Below, one piece after another: positions 34,996-46,900 of a stretch of DNA of 64,000 nucleotides (its first letter is position 1; each line of letters opens with the position of its first letter). Source of the stretch: Cristatella mucedo (taxonomy: Eukaryota; Bryozoa; Phylactolaemata; Cristatellidae). The DNA is taken from NCBI GenBank assembly GCA_009760855.2, contig WPIO01000008.1, positions 9,159,501-9,223,500 on the forward strand. The letters run 5' to 3'. Made by a program: the position numbers and the translations under genes. The notes below the pieces were generated by a model that worked only from the letters and a program-made list of their open reading frames with translations, was not told where the DNA came from and ran no database searches.

Positions 34996-36459
34996 GTAAG
35001 GAAATGGAGCGACGCTGCTTTGCCGAATTGGCCGTTTTAACTGTGGTAGGCTACGACGTCTGCTTGAGGCGGTGCTGAGAACGCCCATGTGGAGCTCGGC
35101 ACTCCAGCTGCTCAGTCGTACATCCTTAGCAACGATAGGTGTGCTTAACTGTACTTGCGATTATATAGACACAGACAGTGCAGTGCATATCCAAGTACCA
35201 GGTTATTAAAGAGCTCATAAAGCACCTGGCACGAAGAAAAGGTCAGGAGGGACTGGTTACTCCATGTGATTAGTAGTTCAAGCAATAGACAACGCGATTG
35301 CGGCCAGTAATAAATTCTAGAATCTATCAAGTTGGCGAAATTGTATGTCTCAGTTTTAATTAGCTAATAATTAAAGACTATCCGTGTGCGTAGTTCTAAT
35401 TGTTTTGCAACCATGACATTCGTTAAGTGTGATATCACTGCGGCTTTTACGTAGCGAAATTTTAATTGCCTGAATTGGGACAGTCTTGAGGTGCTCAATT
35501 CTGATTAAGCTTCGTCTTCAAATAGACTACAAAAATAAATGAGGCGATTTATTACTTATAAGATTTATTAATTAGTCTTCACAGAAACACTAACACAATA
35601 CTCACTAGCGGCATGTATTTTTATTGAACATAGCCTTTCTTGCTCCTATGCGTTCTCAATTCATTGCGCTTAATTCTGCTTTTTCACCATGCTGCAAACG
35701 CACAAGTCAACTGGCTGCATTGTATGTAGACTCTGCGTTTTTCTATAATCCCCACCAAACGAAGTGCTATTGGGCCCAGTGGCGGCGGCGGCGGTTGGCT
35801 TCTGTCTCTTTTCAACTGTCAAATGACTGTGCTAACCGTCATGAAGTATTGCAGATTTCGGAATGGTGTCCTAGTTCTATGACCGACTACCGCTGCAATT
35901 GTGTTTTCACAAAAATCTGCGAGAAACACAATCTTCCATCTTACAAAATGTAATTCTTAAGTTTCCAGGCCCCCTACATGAAGCTATACATTGAATGAAT
36001 GGCAGTAAGAATGTGGAGAGTGGGCTACCGAGGTGGGGCTAAAATATCCAATGATTAAAAAATAGTGTCTTACTAACAGCCTCATTTATAAAGCGGCAGA
36101 AGAGCCTTAATGGCTATCGCCGCGCTTGGATTGCAGGATTCGGACTCACGACCTTGGCGTGGAGAGCGACTACCTCTCCTCCTGGTCTATCGCGGCCCCA
36201 GTTAATAGGTCTGAATGACAAGACGGGCTGAGCAGTCCGCATTAGAGTTACAGCCATGCAAGCCTGCTTTAGCAGCAGCATCTCGTAGCCTTATTCAGAG
36301 GCCTGATATCCTTTTCCGATGTCGCTACCAGACTTGCATAGAGATCTTATCAGTCGCAAAGAGAGGCTGTAGAGGCGAATTCGGATAACGTGTTGGCGTA
36401 GTGTTATCCGTTGATGTCTAAGACGTGATCAGGTTCTGACCTCATTCCGCCAATGTACA

Positions 36460-36496
<37 letters not shown>

Positions 36497-39400
36497 GAGA
36501 GAGAGAAAGAACGAGAGAGAGAGAGAGGAAGAGAGAGAGAGAGAGAGAAATAGAGGGAGTCCGATCAGGCCGAACGGCAGGTAGTGAAGGGTGCATCCGT
36601 TTCGCCCCGGCGATGGGTAGGGAAGCATCCTTTGTCTGCCAAAACATGACAGATGTGGGTTCGGCATGACTGACATAGAGAGGGATTGGCCTCACTGCTG
36701 GCGTGCGATTGCCTGGTCAGCGGTTGCTGCAAACGCACTCATGGCTCGCAGATTAAAGATATATTTTAATGAAAATAAAATTCATTGCTGCTGCTTCAAA
36801 GATGGCACGAAAACACTTCGCTCAGAGCGCTAACTACTATCAACTGTCAGTTCAGTTTCAAACTTTGGGCCAACTCTCATATCTTGTTCAGTGCATAAAT
36901 ATGCTGTTGGAGTTTTTGTAAAGCTAAACTCTCTCTAAGAGTGTTTTTGAGCGGCACACTTTTGGAGCACTATTACGGGCTGTTAAAATATGCTCTGTTG
37001 CTAGTATTGTCCTATTTATACCTGTTGCCCGAGGAGGTTCAGCATCTTCTAAATAATGTAAAACAAGTTTCGTAAGCCGAAAATACTTTCTGTGGGAGCG
37101 AAATCTAAGCAAAAGAATTGTTTCATTTCAATTGTGTCCAACGACAATTAAATCTCAGTTCAGTAGCTTTACATTTGGGGCTAAAAGTTGTGGTCGAACA
37201 TATTACCTTATCTTTTTACATTATTAGCGTAATTATATAAGACACTGCTTACGGATCTACTAGTATGGATATGGTATTTTCTAGACAGCTTTTAAGTCGC
37301 GTCTTTTAGGTGATGCTTTTTCAGTTTCTATTCAGAATTTGGGAGGGGCTATTTGGACCACGCTGAAAAGCTCCTGGCCGTTTTAACCGAGAAGTTAAGG
37401 TGCTCACTCTTCAAGATACAGGTCGTCAGTTTGAGTGCTGCAGTGAGCGATTCTTTATCTTTGGCGGCACTTGGTGGGGGATAGCTGCAAAGGCTCTTCT
37501 GGCGCTAGATAAACGAGTCGCTCTTAAATTAGCTAGGCCTTAACTGACATAATTTCTTCACTTCTTTGTTTAGTAGAATTGAAGGCTAATTTCGTAAAAG
37601 CCCGCTATTCCTGTTAGAACGAGGGCTTCACTGCCTAGGGCTTTGCAATTAGACGTTCGAATCTCCTTAATTTTTTGGTGAGCAACGAGGCTTTCAGGTC
37701 ATACACCTTTGAGGTTGATCCAAAAGTTGACTACAATTTTTTCAGACATAATCTTATAGGTGAAGTCCACGGTTAATGCAAAAATAGAGTTCAAATATTA
37801 CGAGCTTTTCAAAGTACGGGCGAGGTTTACAGCTGCAAACCGAAGTCTGGACGGCGTCCAGCGAAGTGCCCCGAATCATTTTTCAACCCACCCATCTGAA
37901 ACTCTTCCATACCCAACTCGGAGAGCTTATTCCTCGCAATTCGTTATTGGATAAGCAGCTGTGCACGACGCTTTAGGCCAGTACAACTATAATCACTTCT
38001 TCATTACTAAAAATAGATAAGCGCTTGCCCTTCGGCGAGCCGCCATTGAGCGCGTCACCGGTAGCCGGCCGCTCTAGCAACCTGTTTAGCCTCATCCATT
38101 AAAAACTGCGGCCGTATGCCCCGGCAAAGGACAGGCAGTCGCAAAAAGAACGTGCCTCGCGCAAAAAGGCTTTGGTGGCACTTAAGCAACTAGTTATGTC
38201 GCTCTACGGACGTCCTTCTACGGAAGGCTCTCTCCGAAAGCGAAGTAGCTCTCTGGAAGTTTTATCCGAATTTTTAATGCAGCTATGGGGAGCTTTTCGG
38301 CTAGGGTAGCCTCCGGAAGGAATTCAAAAATTTAGGCCAAAGTCCACAGTCATAGCGCCAAACGCTAGCAGAGAAGGCGTAATCCACCGCTTGCCAGGCG
38401 ACGTAGCACACCTCAGAGTGCGGATTCCGCTCGCTGCTGGTTGTGCAATAAGAAGGCCACCTGCAGCGTTTCAATCGTTGTCCTTTCAATACTTAACGAT
38501 ACGTAGGAACCACGCAAAGATGGCAAGCGCATGAGGGATTGTATTGAAATCTATTCGAAGCCGCATATATGCTTTCCAAACAAAAACGCACGGACCTTGT
38601 TCTATGCGCAGGACGCTAGTTCAGGAGGAATAGCTAGCAGCAACGGTTCAGGCCCCCGGGCGGCTAAGCAGAAGCAACCAGCACCGCGGACAACACTCTA
38701 CTCTGCAGCAAATGTAAAGCGCCTATAGAGAGATTGAGTTCTCCGAGGGCGCTTTATCAAGTGCATTATTATTATTATTATTATTATTAAAGACGACCCA
38801 CTCGATACCTGACAGAGCATTCTCCTTGCACCCTCTCATCTCTCAGGTGGCAACAGCCAACCCCGTGAGCGAGTACGAGCACAAGTCCGATGTCCACCTC
38901 TAGTGTCTCGAGCACTCCTGCCGAACACCCGACGTCAGAACTCCTGTCGCTGTCGGTGGGCAATGCGACTCCCTTGCCTGCTGCTATCTCGGCGAAGGCT
39001 TCAACCTAGTAGGTAGCTGTCTGGCCGTCCATCTTGCCGTCAATCCGCTCCTCTGAGCTCCAGCGAATCATCCAGGCTAGATATCCGGGCTGCCCCTCGG
39101 CTTCTGCCCGATGACGCTTCGACTTCTGGTTTGCAGCGGTCCGCTCACTCTCACTATCCCTTTAGACTCTCTAGCTGCAGATTTGTTCCTATCATTAACT
39201 GGTTTGGGCTATAACTCTGGCCAAGGTAAAATCATAATCCACGCGCAGGCTTATCTGCGAAGCCACAAATCAGCTTGCCTAGAACCCTATACTATAGTAC
39301 CGGCTTCTGAAGGGGCTCGTGGTTGCGAGATGGCGGCGTGACGAAGAGAGTAGCCCCATCGACGTTGTTGCGTTGTCGACGACGGCTGTATTGCATCGCA

Positions 39401-40893
39401 TAAAGGCAATACAAGCGAGCGAACCTAAATACTGACGTAGTAGCCGCGATAAGAGAGAAGAGAGTGGATAGCGTTCGTACAGGCCGACGCACAGGCAGAA
39501 AGTGACTTTCGTGGCAAGCAGCACTCCACGTGCAGGCAAAGAACGCACCCTTTTGGCTGACGGAACGTGGGCTGGGGGCGGAACTATTTGATGGCGACAA
39601 CACACCTCCACACGTCTGCCGCCTTAGAGCGAAGCCATGGACCACCCTGCCAGAAATCTAGATCGTAAGCAAGCCATTAACCTGCTAAACCGCTGCTGCG
39701 CCAAATGAACAAAATCGCGAACTTATCTTCACCGCTGATGTGCTAACCCATGAACCACCCCGTGATAAACCTAAACTTAAACTGTGTTTACGTCAACACT
39801 GCTTCTCTGTGACAAAACCCAAGCCCTCAATCGGTCAAACCACCCTGCCGTCGCTCGTCTCATAGTTTATCGTGCAACGCACGTGCGTCTATCTATATGC
39901 TACACATTTGTGGCTCTGTTACTCAAGGCCAGACTCTGAGTCTGTCCAACCCAGCTAATTTGGCACTAGCGGCTCAGCGTTGCCCTCGTTGCAAGCCGCC
40001 GTGTAAGTTTTACTTGGCCCTGGCTCACCATGCCAGACTGCTGTGGCAGCTTTCGTGGGCGAACAGAGGCCTGCTCGCACCAGTCACTCGTCAAATCAGC
40101 GCGTCGAGTGACTGGTCGGTTGCTCTTACAGGGAAATATTTTCCTCTCGGCTCTTCGGTGTCTATCGCCTGTGTACGAGTGAATGCAATCCGCTTGTACG
40201 GGTTTCGTCCGTCTCCGTCTCCGTCTCCGTCTCCGTCTCCGTCTCCGTCTCCGTCTCCGTCTCCGTCTCCGTCTCCGTCTCCGTCTCCGTCTCCGTCTCC
40301 GTCTCCGTCTCCGTCTCCGTCTCCGTCTCCGTCTCCGTCTCCGTCTCCGTCTCCGTCTCCGTCTCCGTCTCCGTCTCCGTCTCCGTCTCCGTCTCCGTCT
40401 CCGTCCGTCTCCGTCTCCGTCTCCGTCTCCGTCTCCGTCTCCGTCTCCGTCTCCGTCTCCGTCTCCGTCTCCGTCTCCGTCTCCGTCTCCGTCTCCGTCT
40501 CCGTCTCCGTCTCCGTCTCCGTCTCCGTCTCCGCTTCAGACTCTGTCTTAGCACAGCCGGCTTAGTGTGACACTCAGTTCAAGCCGTGGCTTGTACGTTG
40601 GCTTTGGCCCTGGCTCACCATGCCAGACTGCTGGTGCTTCTCTCGTGGGTGAACTGCTGCGTGAGCCTGCCAGTCACTCGTCGACTCAGCGACTCGTCGA
40701 GTGAATGGTCGGTTGCTCTTATAGGAAAATATTTCAGTCGGCTCTTCGGGTGCCTATTGCCTGTCTGCAAGTGAATGCAATCCGCTTGTACTGGTTGCAC
40801 CTCTCTCTGTCTGTCTGTCTCTGTCTCTGTCTTTCGCAGTCTGTCTCTCTCTCTCTGTCTCACTCTGTCTCTCTCTCTCCCTCGCTCTCTCTC

Positions 40894-40983
<90 letters not shown>

Positions 40984-43900
40984 TCTCTGTCTCTCTCGGT
41001 TTCAATCTTCTCATTTACCAGCATTGCTAGTTAGTCCGTGTAAAGTCCTGAAGGAGCAGCGCCTCCTCCGATATGCAGCCCTCAGCTTGCCAGTGTTAAG
41101 CTCGTAGCTTTTGACTCTCTCTCCCCTTCATGCCGGAAATTGTTACACCATCTCGCTTCTGGACTAATTTTTTGTAGACCCAAACTACAGCATATCTTGG
41201 GAGTACAACTCCACGAGCATAACTTTTACGCTCATGGCAAACGCTTCCGGATGGATAGGTTTCGGATTCTCTCCTAATGGAGCTATGGCTGGCTCAGACG
41301 TGGTGATCGCCTTCGTTAACAGCAACGGATCCGTCGTCCTGCAGGTGAGTCGATGAAGGCACATACACCTGAGGCTGCGGATATAGGCAATGAAATAAAC
41401 TTTGCAACCTCGCTGTAAGACGATTTGCTTTCTGCCAAACACAGAGTAAAGTGGGTAACTGCTTGTCAAATAGGCTCTTGGCAGAAACATTTTTTTGGCA
41501 ATTTGAAAGTGTGAGCACACATTAGTATTTTAACGTAAGTGAGTTTTGCTAAATGCTATTTAATTGTGACCATTTTTTGATATGCAATTAATGATTGACA
41601 GCATTGCCTAGATAATAATAATAATAATGCACTTGATAAAGCGCCCCTAGAGAATTCAATCTCTTTCTAGGCGCTTTACATTTGCTGCAAAGGTAAATGC
41701 AAGTGAATGGTAAGTAATATCATGCTTGATAAACAAACAAAATGAATTACATGGTTAGAGGTGACGTGCACAGGGTCAGCATGCAAATGTGGTTAGTGGC
41801 AGCATGCACAGTGTCAGCACGCATAAGCACAATAGATGGCTTTCACTGTGTATTTATAAAGTGCTGAGAAATCGAATAACACCCCGAAACCGGGCATAAC
41901 TAAAAGAACCCTGAAATGCTTCTGTCTCTTTCAAATTCTGAGATAAAATCAACACTTGTGCAGTAGTTGCAATTGTCGCATGTCTCTCACTCAATTTAAA
42001 ATCATGTGCAGTCCTCTCGAACCAGTATTTCATACATCACTTTCTAAGTTCCTTGAACAGCAACTTTCATTTCTATGCTGATAATAATAATTATTATTAT
42101 ACACTTGGCAAAGCGCTCTCAGAAAACTCAATCTCTTTTTCGCTGCTTTACATTTGCTGCAAAGTAAGTACGTTCAAATGGTTAGTGGTTGCATGCTCAA
42201 TAAACAGCGAGAATAACATGATTAGGGGTGACATGCACAGGGTTAGTATGCAAGTTCGGTTAGTGGCAGGGTGCACTGTGTTAGCGGGCGTAAGCACATA
42301 AAGACGAATCACAGGAACCCACTAAATTCTGTCATCAATAGGTGCGTTTTTTGGTTCTTTTTAAATGTGGTCAAGTCAGGGGTATGTCTTGATGCAATTT
42401 AAGAGTGAGTTCCAGGCTTTGGGAGCATACGAACAAGATGCACGGTCTCCGTAGGATTTTGAAGTTTTTACGAGTTATAGGTAAACAGTTGAATTACGAA
42501 AAGTGGATGGTACGACGCTTGGCCTGATTGGGAAGTAGAGATGTAGATTTACCTGTGCTTAAATCCCTCTCAGCCTTCCAGGAGTCACATTCTCAAGCTC
42601 TCTTGCTGCATATGTTGCGAACGTCCACACTTGGATGTCAGCAAACGTGTTATGTTCAACAAAAGAAAAAAGATCCAAAGAACTAAAGAAAACGAGAGAA
42701 AAAACTTACTAGCTGTTTACCAACATAGTCTACCTACAACATCTGCTTCTACCTTCAGCATCTACTTACAGCATCTGCATGAGATCTGGGTGACAGTTTC
42801 TAAAGTGACCTTTCACTCGACGATGTTATCAGCTTCACAGTATATTCTATGTAGTTTCAGCTATTCAACATTCCAATATTTTGGCCTTCTTACTCTAGGA
42901 AACTACTGCTTAGTTTATCCAAGCGTATTTGTCATCCAGTCGTGACTTCTGTAAGTTTCTGCTTGCATAAATTCCGGCCTATGCAATCAGGTATTTACAG
43001 TTGGTGTAAAGTCTTTCAACTAGGCTTGGGAGTCGGCAGTGTGGCAATAACTACAGGACAGCTTTTCTCGTCGACATACAGAAGTTTCCAATCAAGATCA
43101 GCATCAACCTCTCTGTTTTGTCACTCAAGTTTTTCTTCCTTTACTCTCTTGCTCCAGCTGTCCTGAAGGAATAACTTCTCAATCAGGCAAAGGAACATAC
43201 AACCAGTAGTTCAGCAGTGCCTCGAGCCAATATTAAATACTTTGGATACCGTGCTTTTAGTTTGCATTCCAATAAGGTTTGGAACTCAATCCCGACTACG
43301 CCACGACACCCTCCTGACTAGGCGGAATTGGAAAAAGCAAAAAGTATTCCTCACGGTATCCGATTGTCCTTGAGAAATTTACATAAGTTTGATAACGAGT
43401 GCTGACACCGATCACGTTATCACTTAGCATTCTGATATGCCTTCTTGACAGAATTTTTAAAGTGCTTGCAAGTAGATTTAGTTCGCTAAGGGCACAATAG
43501 AATTTGTATCACTATTATAGCCGCTTGTAAAGCTCCTGAGCACCTCTTGCGAATTCCAGTGGAAGCCATGGTGGCCCGGTTGGGCTTAAGGCTGAGCTTT
43601 GCTGGAGATAGGGGAATTCCCGGTGCTGATGCAGCGGTGCAACGATTCCAATTCGCCGGCATTTTAGATTAAGCTCACAGGGCCTCATTTGCGTGCTTTT
43701 TGTTGTGAGCCCCCTATTTGTTTTTACGAATGCAGGTGTCAAGTATAAAGGTAGAGGATCTGCAGTTTCCCTGGCTAGAGTCAGCTCAAGTTTCAACTCT
43801 CAGCAAAGAGACGCGTTTAATGCATTACTGCGTATTTGTGCTTCACAACAGTCCTGAACTTGGGAAAGCACTTAAGTAGCATCAGGTTGCTAGGAATATG

Positions 43901-46900
43901 CTATTGAGAGATGAGCCTTTTCAACTAAATTAACCTTCTCAGGCGGCGTGCGGAAACAGCTAACATGCTTTTCATAGGACACCCTAAGCGTGTGGCTGGA
44001 TTAAAAGGCTTTGCTGTAATAATAGGTGATGCTATTGTGCGACCTTCACCACGTGCTCGTAATCTAGGTGTCGTGTTCGACAGCTGGCTCAATTTCAAAA
44101 GCTTCATTCAGAAGACTGCCTCTACAGCTAGCCATCACATCCGATCCCTATCCAAGATTAGAAGCTGTCTCCCACAGTGGCTTGTAAAAAATTTAACTAG
44201 CTCTTTAGTTCTGTCTCGGTTTGATTATTGTAATTCCCTTTTGGCTGGGCTACCAAAGAAAGCTATTATGCCACTACAGCGGACTATGAGTATGGCTGCA
44301 AGGCTGGTCTTCAAGTCCCAGCGGTTTGAGCACGTGTCACCTTTGCTGGAAGAGCTAGGATGGTTGCCAGTTGAGCAAAGGATACGGAGCAAAGTTCTTA
44401 CGCTGACCCACAAGGTCTGCCACGGCTTGGCTCCTTCGTACCTAGCTGAACTGCTGCATCAGTTTCAGCCTGTTCGCGCCCTCAGGTCCTGTGTGGACAA
44501 TCAATTAGCTGTCCCATTCCTCCGCTTAAAGACAGTTGGCGACAGAAGCTTTAGCTCTGCAGGTCCTAGACTGTGGAACTCGCTTCCATAATTCTTACGC
44601 AACGACATCTACTCTCCAACTGCCGACTATGGCACATCTTTTTCAGCGGTCCTGAACTGCTACTTCTATGCTACTCACTACCTCGACTGCTCTCCTAACT
44701 CTGTTATGCTTCCCACTTTCTCTTTGTTGCGTGAGACGAAGTCTGTTGGCTACCGAATGCGTACCGAAAGCCGCTTAGGCTGTGAGTGGGCTATACAAAA
44801 CTCTCCTGCGTAACACCCACATGGTCTTTATGACTTTGTGGAGTTACTGACGGAGATACATTACATTACATTACATTACGCCACTGAAATGCTCAAGTAC
44901 CTAGCATTCCTGAATTGGTTGGTCGTCAAGAATCACAAAACACGAAGCTGCACAACCGAAAAAACCTTGATGGGTGAACGTTGATTGATCATTAAAGTGA
45001 ACATAGATGGAGCAAAAAGGAACAAAGTACAACTAAATAAAAAGATTTTTTATTCAGAGCAAAAATCAATTACTAAGAAGGTTTTAGCTGTTACGGTTAT
45101 TTTTGTAGATTTTCAAGCGGCTTACCGATGCATTGAAAATAAATTTACCTTAGCAGCTACCAAATTTGTCTCATGCAGCACTCCACGTATATAATTTTTT
45201 CAGACACTCTTGCACTGCTTAAAGCAGTACTAATAGAGAACGTAGCGATTTCTTCATTTCAATTTTTAACGAATGCATTTTCATAAAATTAAAACAGAGC
45301 AGAGCCACATTTTGATTCTTCAAGAGTCATTATTGATTATTTTCAAGATTTACAGCATTACACGGAATTACAAAGACCATTGCATTGTACTATCACGATG
45401 GAAGCTGCAAATCGTCCAGAGAGTAATGAACTTACAGAATATTTTCCCTAATTTGTGAACGAAATCAGCAAGTTGATAAAATTCATCTGTCTCAACTTAC
45501 CGATTAGTAATCTTCGACACTTTAAAGGATTGCATTTGCAATGATGCTGCTAGCTTGCGATTGACATACATTTTCAAGTCTTTTAAGTGGATTTTAATTG
45601 AGGCTCCTCTTTAAACTCCACAATTCCATGCTAGTGTCAAAGCTTAGGGAATGAAAATCAGTAGTGTTTTTTATTATTAGCAGCCAGCTGGTCCTATTTT
45701 TTTGCTACAAACCATCGACAATAATAATTATTAAAAATTGTTATAACACCAAGTGAACTAAATCTTTTTTTCTAGGCCCTCTAGAAGTGCCAGAAGTAAA
45801 CACATCTTCCCTATGGATTGAACAATAATCATTGTTAGAGTAGTTTCATGAATTTTATCAATACAGTAAAGACGAGAATTCTCAAGAATTTTATTTCTTA
45901 TTAGCACTGACTGTCAACTGTGGATTAACTCTCGCAAACTGTTGCTGCCGTTTCAGACGTGTGCAAAGCCTCTGGAAACCTTGTCTTCATCCTGATAATG
46001 GAGAGCATCATGAAGCAAGAACTCACATTAAGCGACTAGTAATTGGTTTATTGATCAATTAAAGGATCTTAAAAATTGCCAACTTTTTTTAGACAAAATC
46101 ATAATTAATAGTACTAGCAGAATATGTAAGCTTTAAATATTGCTAACACCACAATTATAACATCATAGTTTTTCTAAAGCGAATGGCTTTATATTCACAG
46201 GAACGATAATAAAATTGTTGAAGCCAGAAACGTCTGTAAACGCCATTTTATTAAAGCTTAATAGCCCGAGCATGAGGCCTGAACCATCAATCATGAAACA
46301 TTTAGGTCGCACTTTATTTTATTCAGGAAGCGTTTAAAATTTAAATTATACTCTCGATACATTCTTTTCGTACCTGTATAAAAGGGCTTTAACAATATGC
46401 CATCGTTTCTCAGTGCCATTATTTGTGCATTGTATTTAAACAAAAAATGTTTTATCACCAGCAGACTGGTTGATTTTACATAGCATTTGGCGGAAAATAA
46501 AACAAAAAATCTTAGATATATTTGACTCCGTACTCGTGAATTTGTTTGTGAATGCGAACATAGTCAGTGCCCTGAAAAAATCATAAATTATTTCTTTATC
46601 GTTTTTACTCTCCAAAATATTGCTGTTGCAGAACTTTAAGACCCTACATAACGTCTACAGATACATCGTAAAACGTAATTCCTTTTTTAATGGCTGACAA
46701 GATTTATACAATCAGCTATATTTTTGAATATTGCTGGTTCAGTCAATTTCCGCAATAGCGATAATTAGGCTTATTAGCCGGAAGCTGAGGTATGGTCACT
46801 TTAATTTTAGGACAGACACGCCACTGGTGAACTTCTTCCTTCATTAGACACAATCCAAAATTATGTCCTGCTCTCGGGTCAGAGGTCCAATGGACAGCTG

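Larger units (their letters stand above)
37272..38330. repeat. Diverged dispersed repeat, copy 2
   Basis: Partner of 1029-2590: blocks 37272-37340 and 37990-38330 align in the same order with copy 1. It lies in intron 1. SINE-like sequences at 37376-37445 and 37600-37675 fall between the blocks and have no obvious match in copy 1. Confidence 0.4.

Noticed and set aside
35624-35953. 109-codon plus-strand open frame in intron 1
   Set aside because: No family recognised; lies within the intron of an active gene; likely chance.
36404-36695. Ser/Leu-rich minus-strand open frames
   Set aside because: Translation of the (GA)n microsatellite.
39897-40565. Long open frames with Pro-Ser, Arg-Leu, Arg-run and Glu-Thr repeats
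   Set aside because: They are translations of the (CCGTCT)n array in different frames, sit in an intron, and have no non-repetitive domain.
40705-41107. Ser/Leu-rich and Arg/Glu-rich open frames
   Set aside because: Products of the (CT)n tract; no conserved sequence outside it.
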